The position numbers were made by a program, and so were the translations under genes. The notes under the pieces were generated by a model, which did not search any database, was not told the origin of the DNA, and saw nothing but the letters and a program-made list of their open reading frames with translations. A DNA stretch of 64,000 nucleotides from assembly GCF_014805625.2 (NCBI RefSeq), contig NW_023998417.1, forward strand, positions 9,411,780 through 9,475,779, written 5' to 3'. This document shows, piece by piece, positions 1 to 13,997 of this stretch (positions are counted from its first letter, which is position 1; every line of letters starts with the position of its first letter). The stretch is from Glossina fuscipes (lineage: Eukaryota; Arthropoda; Insecta; Diptera; Glossinidae).

Positions 1-840
1 AATTCAAATGCGATTCGCATAAATTTTTCCTTGGAATGGTTTCCCTATAAAAACCTCTCTATAATACGATCTTTAGTTCAACTTCAAGGCAATTATTTAT
101 GAGATGCTATGAAATTATATGAAAGTATATTTTTAAAAATGCATATTCGTTATAGATCACACGAAAAATGTCAGATAATAATGTAAATTTGATCGTGAAA
201 ATTCGTTTTGGATGAATTTAATTTTTCTCTCCCATTTAAGTGAACTTTATATTTAATTGCTAGTAATAATGCTTAATAATTCAGTCATCATTCGATCGTA
301 TTTTCATTAGTTTTCGTCAGCAAAGTATGTAACATTTCGCACACATACGTAAATTGATATGCGTTCATTTAATTAAAGAAAGGTAATAGTGTTCTTATCG
401 CTTACTTCAAACGAATTTACGTGAATACGTTATTCTCATCAATGATTTATATTAAAACAAATAAATAAGAAATAAATAATAATAACAATAATGCATCGTA
501 TGATTTTCTTCACTAAACGCAGTAATGATCTTATTTCTAATGATTACCTTCTTGCGTCATAACATATATAGTAAGTAAGTAGCGCATGTGACTATAGCGT
601 CAAGAAAACAAAGGATTGATCACTTCATCCATCTTCAAACAGATCGTCATTACTTAGCAAAGAGGTAAATGAAATAGAAGCGATTTAAATTTAAAATCAC
701 ATGTTCTTAGGTAAAGCCTAAAGACTGCAGGTTTGCAGACATCGCATTAACCAATAAATCTCTAGGTTACGATCAAAATTTTTTTTTTTTTCGTTTTTTT
801 CTTTTTAATGACTAATCATTCTGGGCAAGGGTCGGGGGCA

Positions 841-868
841 GAGAGAGAGAGAGGGGGGGGGGGGGGGG
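841..868. repeat. GA repeat running into a 16-G homopolymer
   Basis: A short GA tract is followed by 16 consecutive G, very rare in this AT-rich DNA. Confidence 0.95.
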
Positions 869-2460
869 AGATCGTTAAGTCCAGCCAACCGCATAGAGAA
901 AAAATGGCTTGAGGGGGTGTTACTCAGATTACGGATATTAGATTAGATTTGGATTATGGTTGCGAGGTAAGATCCACGGTTCCTATTTCAACACAGTTTT
1001 TTAGCCGCCCCCTTTTTTTTTACCAAAAGTTGGCAGACAGTCACACGGACAAATATTTGGAAAAGAGAAGTACCTTATAGTTGACCAACAATATATACAA
1101 TGTACATATAACGATGAGTTCAATCTTTCGCTAATAAGTGTACTGAAAATTTACAAACCGGTTATGGCTTCATTACCAGCTAAAGATATAAAAGAGTAAA
1201 AGAGAAATAAAACGAGTCCGTCAAGTGTCGTTGCATTGTCCGTGAAAGTAACAAGCAAAACTAGCAAAGTTAGCCAAGTTAAAATGGTTACTTAAAAATT
1301 GATGTTAGTGTTGCTTGGCTTCTTTTCTTCTTTTGTTATTTACACAAACAGGTTTCTCTCCAGGTTGTGTTAGCCAATGAAATTATAAGACAATGTTGAA
1401 GAAAAATGGTGAATACTTTATTTTTGTATCGCCTTTTATGTCAGTGAAATATTTAACGAGTTCTATTCGCAAAAAAAAAAAAAAACAATTAACGGAAACG
1501 AAAGTTAGTATTAAAAAGAAATTTAAAAAAAAACAAATTTTGTCTTTTCTCCGAATATTTTGTAGAAAAACATATTATTATTATTATTATTTTTTTTTTT
1601 TTTTCAATCATATTGTGAAAGAGAATCCGTATTCAAAATATTTTGTTCGGTCTTTCTTTGTTGTTGCATGCGCGTGCAACTCGAGTTAAGCTATGATGAG
1701 CAATGACATCAAATGTTTTGCTCACGTTATTGTCATAAATGTTTTTTAAAAGCAAGAAAATAATAAAAATAAAAACTAAATAAAATCATTTATTATGAAA
1801 AGGAACTAAACAAATTTAAATAAAAATTTTTGTAAATCCACACACGCTTCTACTTGTATAATATGCAAAAGGAAAAATATTTAATAATTATTAAGTTGAA
1901 AGAATTTAATTTTTTTGGTTACTTGTTGTTGTAATAAAATTGTTGAAATTATATGACAGAGATGAAATCATATATATGTAAATAAATAAACAAAAAAAAG
2001 AAAAAGCAAACGACAGAACTATCATATTTGGTTCACACCGAATCCGCTACTACCCATCGTTATTCATTTGGGAAAAGTTCAAGTGAACCGCCGCTTCACA
2101 TGGCAGTAATGCGTGTGCCGTCTAATGCAAAGAACTGAACTTTCGACTGAAGTTTCTTTCAGTTTGTTCCACATTTTGCTTCATTTCATTTATATATTTT
2201 TCCTAGAATTTATCTCAACTAATTACAAGGCCAGCGATTAACTTAATTTCTGCTGGAAAGTTCAACAAAATTAATAGCAATGAAAACCGATGTGTGTAAA
2301 TAATTTGTTGCTAAACAAATAATGACAAAGATATGTAAAATAATTTAAATTTTTTGCGAATGGATCCCGTTTACCGTTTACTGAGAGAGAGAGAGCAAGA
2401 GGTTTACAACCAGTGACTAAGCATTTGAATTAATTAATAATGTTAGTCATTTCAATTTAA

Positions 2461-2461
<1 letters not shown>

Positions 2462-2494
<33 letters not shown>
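2462..2494. repeat. Poly-A run of 33
   Basis: Uninterrupted A run, with no retroelement body recognised upstream. Confidence 0.95.
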
Positions 2495-2497
<3 letters not shown>

Positions 2498-2719
2498 GAA
2501 AGCTCGCATATAACCGAAGTATGCACAATTGCTCTAATAGTGAGGTATACCATCATATTTCATCATAAGTGAATGATATTTTTTTCAGGCGATTTATATC
2601 ACCCCTCATAAATATAGTTACGTGCGTATATGAGAATGTATAATAAACAAATGCACTGAAAGGAAAAATGTAATACGTACGTATATATGTATGCACGTAC
2701 GCACGTATGTACGCATGTA

Positions 2720-2776
2720 ACAAGACAAGAACAGGAACAAGAATAAGAACAAGAATAAGAACAAGAATAAGAAAAA
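2720..2776. repeat. 12-base tandem repeat (AACAAGAATAAG)
   Basis: Three perfect units from 2736 to 2771, with degenerate units before them. Confidence 0.9.
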
Positions 2777-3085
2777 AATCTTCAAGTTATGTAGTTCTGT
2801 GAACTTTGTTCACATAGTTTACATATAGATAGATGATCATTCTTCGAATATGCTCGCTCGTTGCATATGGAAAAAAATCGCGAGTGAAAAGATCATTTCT
2901 TTACGTTATAGTTATTCTCATAAATATCGCAAGTGATTCATGGTTTCTTATTTCTAGTTTTAATTGAAACAAATTAATTAACATCACTCTAGTAAATAAT
3001 AGCGAGCAGCAAGCAACTTGTTAGTCGAGTTGAGTTGAGTTGAGTTTCGTTTTTTTGCTATTCGTTTTTTGCTATTCTCTCACTA

Positions 3086-3109
3086 TCTCTCTCTCTCTCT
3101 CTCTCTCTT
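3086..3109. repeat. CT microsatellite
   Basis: CT repeats (GA on the minus strand), a potential GAGA-factor or CLAMP type site; only the repeat itself is seen. Confidence 0.9.
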
Positions 3110-4303
3110 TTTCTCCTTACATTTCATATAAATAAATATGTAGTAAAAGAAAATTTATAGCTTTCGAAATATTGTCTTTTAACTTTATGTATACAATGTG
3201 TATGTGTGGATAATGTGTGTAGTTGAGGCGCCAAATTTTAATTGAAATTATTAATTAATTTACTCTATTTACACTTTATTATGAACGATGACTGATTATG
3301 AATATGAATATTATTTTGATAGTTTTTCCCCTTAATATCTACTTTTAAAGGCAAAATTGAAAATTTCAATATTTCAATATTTCAATGTAATGATTGTATT
3401 TAGATTTTTTATGGTCTTTCTCTTTAATCTAGTTAGCTCTAGCTGCTTTATGTTTTTATCAATGTATTTGTTAATCATCATCGAAACTTGGTTTTAAAAT
3501 AATTTTTATATTCACTTATCTATATTGAAATAAAAAAAAGAATTTTTTTCATTAAAAGTTCCTTTTTTCCATTATAATAACGATACAGTTTCTCTTCCTG
3601 CATAAAATGCTGCAACCAACAGGAATTATACTAATATTCGAAATTCCTTCTTAAGTAAGCAAAGAAGATCTATCCGTCAAGTATACTTTTCCGCAAAATT
3701 TCTAATTGCACGCAAAAAGTTTCGCTTATTATTAAAGGGGCGCAGTTCCTTCAGAGTTTCCAAGTCTATCGTAAAGGATGAATAATAAATTCCTTAATTA
3801 GAGTCCTGTTAATCACGTCCCCCGTGATAGTGCGGGAGGAGACTTTAAAATATTTTCGAAGAAATTGTAATCAAAAAAATCGACAATCAATTTACTCGGA
3901 CGATCGGTGTGTACAAGTTCCACCTTAAGTTTCTCTCATGCGTTTTTTTTTTTTTTTTTTTATGATTTTTTTACCTATGCAACCGAATCAATAATGTCTA
4001 TGCAAAATGTCATCAGAGGTTATCATCATTTATATTATATTAAGTTTGGATTTAGTTTTTCTTTTTGAATATTTTTCAGTTTTTTATTAAAGTTTGCATT
4101 ATTTTTAAATTACATTTTATGAAAAAAATCACCATTTTTCGCTTTTATATATATATGTCTACGCGTTTTACAATATTGATGATAACCGGTGTGATGATGT
4201 GTTGCATTCGCGCCATTGTCTAAGTTCAATAACATATTAATAAATTACAAAATTGTAAATCGTTTTAGCAAAAAGACAGCCGACTACTACCCAACTGATA
4301 ATA

Positions 4304-4357
4304 GATATATATATATATATACATGTGCATATATATATATATATATATATGTATATA
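4304..4357. repeat. Compound TA microsatellite
   Basis: Two TA tracts separated by ACATGTGCA. Similar TA tracts occur at 4637-4660, 4923-4948, 10087-10107, 36194-36223, 48710-48728, 59463-59480 and 62811-62828. Confidence 0.95.
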
Positions 4358-4628
4358 ATTATATACATACGTTATATACGTTAGTTGAAAGTAATTTGAT
4401 TTTGTATCTTTAAGGAAATTATTCTTTTCAATTATGAATTAAATTACAATTAGCAAAGCAAAGTAGTATTAATTAAGTAATACTAACATTATTTTGTTTT
4501 TCTATTTAAAAAAATTTTGTTTTTTTTATAGAAAATGCTTTACCGTGCGATTAGAAAAAAAAAAAAAACTGTTTTTTTCATTCATACATTTTCTTATGAT
4601 TTTTCTCGAAAGATACTTACATTCATAC

Positions 4629-4669
<41 letters not shown>

Positions 4670-7600
4670 TTTTCTTTAGTTTTTTGTATCACGTCGAAGA
4701 AAAAAATGTATTTTTAAATTTTAAATCCATAACGACACCACTAATCGTTAACACTTAAGACAGTCTGTCAATACAAATATCAAAGTTATGTCAATTAATT
4801 TTTATGTCAGACAACATTTCCAGAAATTTTTCCTTTCTATGAAATATTTCTTCTTTGCAAACGTATACGTAATGTACATGAAAATATCCATATTATACAC
4901 AATAAATACATATATAAAATGTATATATATATATATATATATATATATGAATGAGTGTGCATACGTGTTTATAATATACACACACCAATTGAACATATTT
5001 CTTCAATTAAATAAAATTCTATGACAAGTGAAAGAAAACGGCGGAACAGGTGAGTTCAGTTTTCATAATCTCCATCAACGGATGTAGTTATACTAAATTT
5101 GTCGTTTCATTTGTAATCCAAGCAAATACGCAATTACGATATTATAAAGTACACATAAATATATTCTTTATATATATATACATTAAGCGTTTGTCCGTTC
5201 GGCAACGTTTTCTGTTCTGTTAAAATGCTTGGGGAAAAATACCAAAACTTCTCCTACATATTCTGCTAATTAAAGCAGAATAATTCCAATAGGATATAGT
5301 CTTGAATGGACTATGCCACATGACCGACTCAGTAGGCAAAGGCTTGCTTGCGGCTAACAATTTAATGGTTGCGGGTGCAAATCTCAAGTGCGACAGAGTT
5401 TTCAGTATAGGTGAGCATATGATTTAAGTTATCTCGTAAGCCTTTAAATCCATACTTTGTAAATCTATTTAATAAATATATTTTAATGCACAACTTGCTT
5501 AAAATATTCATGAGGGCGAGTCAAATGTTGCGTGCAAGAATATTGCTCATCAGGAAATTTCTACGATAACAAACAACAAAATACTTTTACGACTTCATGT
5601 TTGCCTGTAAAGAATAGTAGTGTTTCAGACATTTGTCGGACCGATATGACATTGGAGCAATCCTAAGATACATATACATAATTTCATCAGTTTGAGATCC
5701 CGTTATTCATCTGACAACTAAGGATTTTGTATTGCTCAAGGACACTTGCTTTCAGTGGGAAAAAGAAAATTCGCTCTGAGACGTGCTTCTACTACTAGTA
5801 CCTCATAATATATATCGCATTTTAGATTATGAAGATATGTTCTTAATAGTGAAACTTATGTGGAAACATTGAAACCTTTGAAAAAATCTGCAAATTTTCC
5901 AATAATTAGATCTTTTCTGCCTTATTAGCAGCTACGATCAGAGTGATCCTTGTTTAGTTCTGCGTAAAATAAAGAGACAGAGAGAGAGAGAGACAGGGAG
6001 GCAAAGCGAGTTTTCCCCCGATTTACAAGCCTATAATTGTTTTGAAGGCAATCCTATTAAGGCATTGTTCATTTTTGTTGAACTGCATAGATAATGTTTA
6101 AAAATGATTGTAAGTTGACTATAAAAACGAAAAAAAATTAATGAGGAAAAATTTCGGAAAATATTGAAATTTTCAATATGCTTTTTTTATTAATAATTTA
6201 TGGTCCAAAGATAATATCGAAATTCACAACAACAATTGTCAACTAAGTAGTGGGAGTAATCGTGTATCAAAAATTTAACTTTCGCTTTCGTTTTCAGTTG
6301 AATCCGAAAAAAAGTTGTGATAGACTACAGAAGTGACAAGCAAGAGAGACAGAGAGGGAGAAAAGCCGGGGGATAAACTCCTTGCTAAAAGTTAGCTCTC
6401 GCTTTCGAATTCAGATGTTTTTGTTAAACAGCTAAGAAAACTCGTATCGCTTTAGTTCAGTAAATCGTTTGCTGTTAATTTAATGAACTTTAGAAGAAGA
6501 AGAAGAAGCAGAAGAAATTCAGTAAATTTTTATTCTGCCTTACATGAAATCATAAATATTGGAACCCAAAAAAAAAAAGAAAAATCGCATATCTGTCCCG
6601 ACATCTAAAGCAAGTCACGAAACACTTTTACTATTACAATAGGGCATAGTGTACTCAGTGTATCTGCCTAATTAGTAATATATAACCTAAGGCAGGGAGG
6701 CCATATAGAATTTAACTATCGAGATTAAAATGAATTCAAAAAAAAAAATTAGATTGAAAGTGACGACTAATTAGAAAGATTCAATAGCTTTTTAAAAGCC
6801 TAAGGAAAATTTCGTTGCTCGAAACCAATGTTTAATATGCAAATAAAACAAACGATAAACATTTCATTATAATTATTAGCACTAATAACCTCGTTTTGAC
6901 ACATTATAAATGTTTACCATTAACGATCAGCATATAATGTTTTTTTTGCTTAATTTTTACAATTATTTATGTTTTAAATACATTAACGTAAATTATTGTT
7001 ATGGTATTGAAATCGACATACATTTAAACACCTTGTAATATGTTTTGTTTTTGAAACAAAAAAAAAAAAACAGAAACGAAAAAAAAAAAAATGACATTTT
7101 TACTAATAATAATAAATAAAAATGTATTTATTTTATAATAAATTGTGCAAGAAGCAAAAATGGCGAGAAATTGTTATAAACAATAATTAATTTGCAACAA
7201 TTTGAACTATGTATACATGACACAGAATTATGTGTTAAAACCAATTAATTGTGGAGTTTAAGTTGCACATGCAAACACACACGCACACATGTACAGATAC
7301 AAGGATATATATGGACAAGGATATATGAAAGAGAGTGAAAACTACTGATTAATGATAGGTTTTTCTTTTTTTCTTTTTCTCTTTTTTTTTTTACACTTGA
7401 AAGCATATTAACTGCTTTGGGTTATAAGGGTTAAAAAATATTTTTATTTTTTTTATTTTTTTTTTTTGCGTTTACTTCACGTGCTCGCATAGAGAAGAAT
7501 TTTGATGGGGAAAGTATGCTGTGACTGTTGGTCGATTAAATTGATTTGGTTAAAAATAAATTGACCAATATTGAATGCAACAGAATATCGCAAGGCGAAC

Positions 7601-8016
7601 CTAGTTTAACATCTGCGATATGCATGCGTGTTTTTGAGCAAATATTAAAGTGTATGTGGCCGGCCGACCATTATTGTGGTGACATTTAAAAGTACACAAC
7701 GATGAACCGTTTAAAAATCATTTGCTTACGCGTTTAACGTGTATGTATATATGTAATAGGTACGTTTTAAATATAGAATATGGACGATACGGTAGGATAG
7801 AGAGCAGGTTGAAGCCAAGGAACCATCTGTGAAAAAAACCCCAATGTTTACTGTTTAAACATTACAGTTTGTTGTTGTTGTTGTTATTTTTTTATACACA
7901 TTTATAATACATTTGAACTGTTGATGGCTGATGTCTGCCATTAAATGGTCAGACATCAGAGGCCGGTAAATATTTGTTTGACTTCATGTATGTATGTATG
8001 TGAGTATGTATGTGAG

Positions 8017-8043
8017 TGTTGTGTATATGAAATATACACAACA
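8017..8043. repeat. Perfect 12-bp inverted repeat with 3-base loop
   Basis: TGTTGTGTATAT, loop GAA, then ATATACACAACA. The stem is perfect on both strands. It lies in intron 3 next to a TATG microsatellite. Confidence 0.9.
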
Positions 8044-8340
8044 AAGTGATGATATTGAAGTGTACACATCATAGGTTCAAATTGTTCGCTCTCTCTCTCT
8101 CTCTCTCTGCTTCCCTCTCTGATACCCGTTCCTTATATTAACAACATTTACATATAAACCGAGCAAAAGGTCAAACTGTTGTACAAAGTATAATTGTTGG
8201 CCAAATGACTGGCCATAAATTATTGGTCAACGCTTTTTAGCGAAAAAAAGACAAAAAAAAAAGTAATAATAATAACAAACGTGAAGAATGAAAGAAAGAG
8301 AGACAAAGCAAAGTGTTTTTTTCTTTTCCGTATATTTACC

Positions 8341-8363
8341 TTTGTTGTTGTTGTTGTTGTTGT
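8341..8363. repeat. TTG trinucleotide microsatellite
   Basis: GTTGTT repeats; another short one lies at 7868-7885. Confidence 0.9.
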
Positions 8364-8948
8364 TCTGTTGTATGGTATATTCGACGTGTTGCCCGTTTTT
8401 AACTTGCAACAATTAAATATTTGTTTAACTGCGCATTTGTTGTCTTTTTATCTTTTATTTGTAGTAAAACAATTTTTAACTTTTTACTAACCATACACAC
8501 AAACACACATACACACGCATACGCAATATGTATTTACACAACCATGAAATACCATTTGTTACCTTTGTGTACTCTAGATATACAAATGTATACATTTGCG
8601 CTTGTGTGTGTGTGTTTGTGTGCATGTGTGTTTTATACTCTACTGTTGAAGGACTTTACAGTAAACAGAGAAAAGTAAGAGAATCATCATGCAGTTGTTG
8701 GAAGAAAAAAAAGCAACGGCATTTCAAATTGAAAAATTGCATGCACTTTAGGTACAATACACAAATCCACACAAACACATATACATGGTAGCGGACAACG
8801 ACGTAGTAGTTGCAGTAGAGAGAACTCATAATACACAGACAAACAATTACAAGTGTTTAAAAAGCAGAGAAGAAAAAATATTATATATAAAAAAAAAAGA
8901 AAAACAAAAAAAAAGAAATCCAGAAAATAATCATCAAACAGCAAGCAA

Positions 8949-8999
8949 TAGTAGTAGTAGTAGCAGCAGCACCGGCAGCAACAGCAGCAGCACCAGCAA
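8949..8999. repeat. AGT/AGC triplet repeat
   Basis: Imperfect AGT then AGC triplets. One plus-strand frame reads poly-Ser, but it lies deep in an intron with no splice context, so I read it as simple sequence. Confidence 0.85.
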
Positions 9000-9157
9000 T
9001 GAGGAGGAATAAAAACTCTCTAAAGGTCAACTTACGGATTGAACCTCCAACTCCATATATAACACACACACACACACACACACACATAAATGTACACGAC
9101 GATGCATGCTTACAAGCACACACATATGTGTAAAGTTAAATATTGAGTTGATTTTTG

Positions 9158-9179
9158 TTGGCTGGCTGGCTGGCTGGCT
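9158..9179. repeat. TGGC tetranucleotide repeat
   Basis: About five TGGC units. Confidence 0.9.
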
Positions 9180-12002
9180 TGGACTGATGCGACGACGAAC
9201 TAACTGACTGGTTGTCGAACTAAATGCTTACTGTTGTAGTAAAGTGAAAAATTAAAAGCAATTTATTTTACGCACACAATAATATGTAACAAATAATTGT
9301 GGAGAGAAAGAGAAAGAAAAGAATCCATCACTAACTGTTTTTTCTTTTTTTTCTCATTTTTTTTTTTTCATATGAATGCATTTATTCATACCTATCCATA
9401 GACGGTTGTACATTTCGACATACGTTCATAAAAAATTCATATAGTAAAGGGAGCGCGACTGTATATATGAGAAGCTTAGGTCGAATCTATTGACAGCTAA
9501 TAGTACATCTGCACGTTACTACACATTTTGTTAAGCAATCTGTCAAGCATGCAAAATGTACTGAGATCAATACATTGCCAATGCACTTAAGAAGTTTGTA
9601 AAAAAAAAATATTATATTTGTTAGGAGTACTTTACGGAAGGTCATTACTGAATTGATTTTTAAATGTCTGCTTGCATAATAAATTCGTGTTTTTTTTTTT
9701 TTTAACCTTAAGAATAACATGAGTTCATTTTAATAGAAACCTAAAAAATTACACTTCGAACCGAGCCGATATGAATTTAGCCGAGTTCACCTGACATTGT
9801 TCAGTGTGTTACATGAGGTGTAACAAATTTAACGCATTCTAGAATGGAAGGTTTGCAGAAATAAAACAAAACAAAACAAAAAAAAAAAATAAATAAATAA
9901 ATTTTATAAAATTAATGCCGTTAAAAATAAAAAAAAATATTTAATATTTCTTCATTGCCAAAAAGCTTTGCGAATCATTTTTAATTTATGCTTTTCATTT
10001 AAAGTTTTAATTATAATTTTTTTTTTATTTTTTTTTTTTCAAAACTAATTTTTTATTACGGATAATTGATAACGAATATTTGACGTTATATATATATATA
10101 TATATATGTATTGTAATAATTTGTCTCCTAATAAGTATTGCGCCCTTAGAAATGAATAGGCATTCCTACAATTTACTGAGTTATTGACAAATAAATTGAT
10201 ATGTAATCACATTTCCGTACGATCGTGGATAGGAATTCCAAGACTATTTTCCATAGCTGCTCTTAAATGATATTCATTGTGAATTGCTGCGGCCCTTATA
10301 CATCAACATATTTCCACTTTTGAGTAGATGAACCTGATGGTTCACCTGAAGTACATGTATATACATACAAAAGGCAATAACACTTCATTCATCGTAGTAA
10401 AATTAATTTTTATTTATGGAAACCTACTGGACTTGCAAAGTTTTCTATTTTCATTTAACTCTATCACAAGTTGGTTAAGCTTTAGTAAACCAGGATTTGT
10501 TGCAATTTTTTTTTGCTTTCTTTGCTTGCGGAATTTTTGAAAAAAAAAATACCAAGAGAATATATGATTCTATAATCGAATTTGTAATTAACTCTCTATA
10601 GATATTGTGCGAAATTTTTTTAATTTTTTCGTAAAAATATCGAAAGCTTTTTAGATTGTTCTCAGCTTAACGGTCACCTTAAAGGAGATGAAGATTTTAA
10701 ATAAAAATAAGCTCTTCCCAAGGACATAGGTTAGTGTAGTAGAGATGGTAGAAATGAAGAAACAGCTTCCTGGCAGGCAGAGTTATTTTTGCAGCTAAGC
10801 TTGCAACCACTAAGTCCCATGTACGTGAAATCACCTCCATCCGTCCATGATTACCATCGGGAAGGTTTAAAGGTAGATAAGGATGAAAAGAGTGGAAACA
10901 TCAGACATATAGGGGTGTGTGGTGGATAGGAAAACGAACTCAGGCATAACTAAGACCAAAAAAAAATAATATAAACTTGTCATTTAATCCCCGTTGACGT
11001 AAATGACATTTATAGACATCCATTGTGTTTGCTTATAGATGCACTTTCTATTCTTTAAACTATCTTTCAAGTTGCCACTGAAATTGGCGGTATTTGAGAC
11101 AGAATTTTTACTAATTTAAACACTAGTAACTTTTGCCAAAATCGATTAAATAAAATTTCCAAATAACTAATATATATATGCGGTACTAATTCCACAGGAT
11201 GCCCTACTCGTCTTTGAGATGAAAATTTTTTAGTTAGAAGTCGTTAAATTGATGAATATATTAATGGAAATTGAAGTGGGCGTTACTTCTCTTATAGGAT
11301 ACATATTTGTGTAACCATGCAATGTGTGTTCAAATAAAAACTCTTAGTTATGCACTTAGAAAGACCTAAAGCTATCGTAAAAACCTGAGTTGTTACTCGA
11401 ACTTATTTATTTATTTTTTTGTTTTTATCTGTCATCCTGAAAAAAACTTTCAATTGTTCTATAGCGTTGATAGTATGTAGTTTGTTGCTACTGGCGGCTG
11501 AATGTGAAGATGTGATAAAAGACAACTTATACGCAGTAGTATTGAAAAAGAAGGCAAAAACTAACTAACTGATAAGACTGAAATCTTCCTCTATTTTTTT
11601 TTTTTTTATTTTTTATGTAAACATATAATACCTAAGCGAGAGAGTCTCTATATACATTAGTAGTTAGTTCATATATAAAAACAAAAAAAAAAAAAAAAAC
11701 ACAAAATAACAGCAACAACCAATAAAGTCAAGTAAAGTTAAAGATTACACCCATTTATTTCTTTTTACTTCTTTTTCTCACATTTCATTCATACGTCTTG
11801 AATCTGGTATTGATAAGAAGGTAAATGACTAAGTAAACAAAAATGGCGAATTTTCTGTTTCTCTTCTTCTTCTTTTTTTTCTTCTTCTCCTTTGCTTTTT
11901 GTTAATCATGAATGTAGAAGAAGAAGAACAAACGACATTATATACATACACACATAGTACACATAAAACTTTCATTCATTTAATCTAATGTATACGAAAC
12001 TA

Positions 12003-12032
12003 TACTACACTACACTACACTACACTACACTA
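12003..12032. repeat. ACACT pentanucleotide repeat
   Basis: About six near-perfect ACTAC units. Confidence 0.9.
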
Positions 12033-12129
12033 TGCTACATCACACTATTATCCAAGGTGGATAGTTGCTCCGACTTTCCGAGTTACGCTATCGTTTAAAC
12101 ATATTGTGTATTATAATTTATTAAATATG

Positions 12130-12167
12130 TGTGTGCGTGCGTGCGTGCATGCGTGCGTTCGTTCGTT
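12130..12167. repeat. GTGC/GTTC compound tetranucleotide repeat
   Basis: GTGC units change to GTTC units by point change. Confidence 0.85.
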
Positions 12168-13029
12168 TGCGTTTTTTCGTTACTTTCATATAATAAAAAA
12201 AAAAATAAAAAAAACCACTCAAAAAAAAAAAACTTTTTTTTTTCCAGTTTTTTACTTTAGTCCTTCGGTCAGCTCATAAACTCATATATGGAAGTAAAAG
12301 TTTGCTGGTTAAACACATCAACAACAACAAAACTAACAACGAAATTTCTTAATATTAACAGTGATTTGTTTTTTTTTTCTGCTCCACCTTAGAAGAGTAA
12401 AATTTCAGCTTAAGGCTGATGATAGCCAACCGACCCTATATAGTGTTTAGTCGTTTCACCAAAAAATAAAGAAAGAAAAAGTTCAGCATTTTTTCTCATA
12501 ACCTGCTCTAATGTTTGATTTAGGGTTTGATGATGATGATGATTAAAAAAAAAAAAAAAAATGAAAAGAGAAAAAAAAATCCATTGCAATATACACCTTT
12601 TCATATATGATTTCGTGTTGCCGCTGGAATAGAACCGGAATTACTATACGAAAACACAATTTTTGTACATTAATGTAAAGCAGTTGTGGCCTTAAGAGAT
12701 AATAAGCAAAGAGAGAGAGAGAGAGAGAAAAAAAAATAAATGAAAAACACAAACCGTACAAAAAGTAATTTCAAAAATGTTTCATAAAAATGTTTTTGAG
12801 TTCATTATACTCAGATTTTTGTGTATTTTTAGTAAAGAGCCAAATAGAAACTTTCAGTATATTTTTTATAGAATTTAAAAGGAAAGCAAAATTTCTGCAA
12901 TCTTACAACGATTTACATTTAATTCAGGTTCAAATGAGTAAAAACATTACAATGGATCACGGCCTACGCCACATTAAATACACTACTAGTTCACGTAAAA
13001 ACTTTTAAAATTAATTCGTTATATGGTTA

Positions 13030-13215
13030 CAATAAGTAGTTGAACAAGTAGTCCGATCCGAACCATTCGTTCTCTTCTTGGCCTAAATTTCATTACAATA
13101 TTTTAAAGGTGACGCAAGAGCAGGTTGTACCGCAGGAGCAGAGATGGACAGATGTTAGAGGGACAGATGGATGGAGACAAGCTTAGTGGAATCATTACTC
13201 TCTGAATCGATCGGG
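13030..13215 (+). repeat. Dispersed repeat copy A (GATCCGAACCATT family)
   Basis: It contains TAGTCCGATCCGAACCATT, nearly identical to TAGCCCGATCCGAACCATT at 40371, then a degenerate middle, then two GGACAGATG boxes and CTGAATCGATCGG. The order is the same as in the copies near 31.1, 40.4, 44.5 and 50.5 kb. No coding capacity is visible. Confidence 0.75.
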
Positions 13216-13616
13216 CTAATGGAAGGTGGGGGTGCTGCCTCCTCAAGTTCTTTCGGGTGTTTTATACATTCTCGTAAACTTAACACACTCTTCTATCACA
13301 AGAGGTACTAAGTGGTCGTGAGGTATAAAACGAGCCCCATTACGTTATGGCTGATAGATTTACTGCTGCGAGAAAAGTGAACCTGATCAGGACTGTCACA
13401 TTTTTCGGGGAATCTGAATCCTGTCTTTAAGACAAGTTGTGACATAAGCTGTCGAGCCATGTCATCTTTCATGTCTAAGATGATGATGATAATGTTTCTG
13501 CACAACCTATGCATAGAGTATTTTCTTACAAGTTTTTCTTTCTGTTACACAAACAAGTTTCGATAGAAACAGCGTTTAACACTGATAAGGGACAGCGGTT
13601 TACGGATAGAGAATAA

Positions 13617-13997
13617 TTTCTAATAAAATGCGGTATATGTGGCGACCGTTCACAAGGCCGCGCTATATTCGTAGTTTGCCTCCTTCGAGTTTATATCGAT
13701 ACATTTGGTATATACATATTATTTCGACGGACATACGAACTGGTCAAGGTCTTTGATTTAGTTACAATACAGCAGAGGCGTCAAAAACAGTTCACAGAGG
13801 TCTGTCTTCAACTTAATTATCTTACTTACACTAATCCCATCAAGACAGAAAATATAGATTTTATAATGTCATGGCCATATGCAACTAAAGCCAAACAGTG
13901 GATGGGAAAGGAGGTTTTCGAAGAAACCATTGCCAAAGCCTTTGAGACATTTAATGGCCTATTTTATTACGATGAATGTCGGAAAGATAACGTTTGA
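13617..13997 (+). other. Unrecognised 126-codon open frame without a proximal ATG
   Basis: The frame is open from just after a TAA (13614) to a TGA (13995). Its later part has codon and residue use that looks protein-like: it includes RRQKQFTEVCLQLNYLTY and WMGKEVFEETIAKAFETFNG. The first ATG is 42 codons before the stop. I do not recognise a family. In DNA this AT-rich a run of this length is expected about once by chance in a window of this size. It could be a transposase or retrogene relic, or nothing. It lies in zfh1 intron 3, antisense to the gene, a few hundred bases past dispersed repeat copy A. Confidence 0.25.

Noticed and set aside
5310..5400. tRNA-like boxes (TCAGTAGGC and GGGTGCAAATCTC)
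   Set aside because: The B-box match is poor and no cloverleaf can be drawn; perhaps a SINE trace, but unsupported.
8785..9012. Open frame ending in a poly-Ser/Thr tract and EEE
   Set aside because: It is made of an AGT/AGC microsatellite and poly-Lys from A-runs, lies in an intron, and has no splice or conservation evidence.
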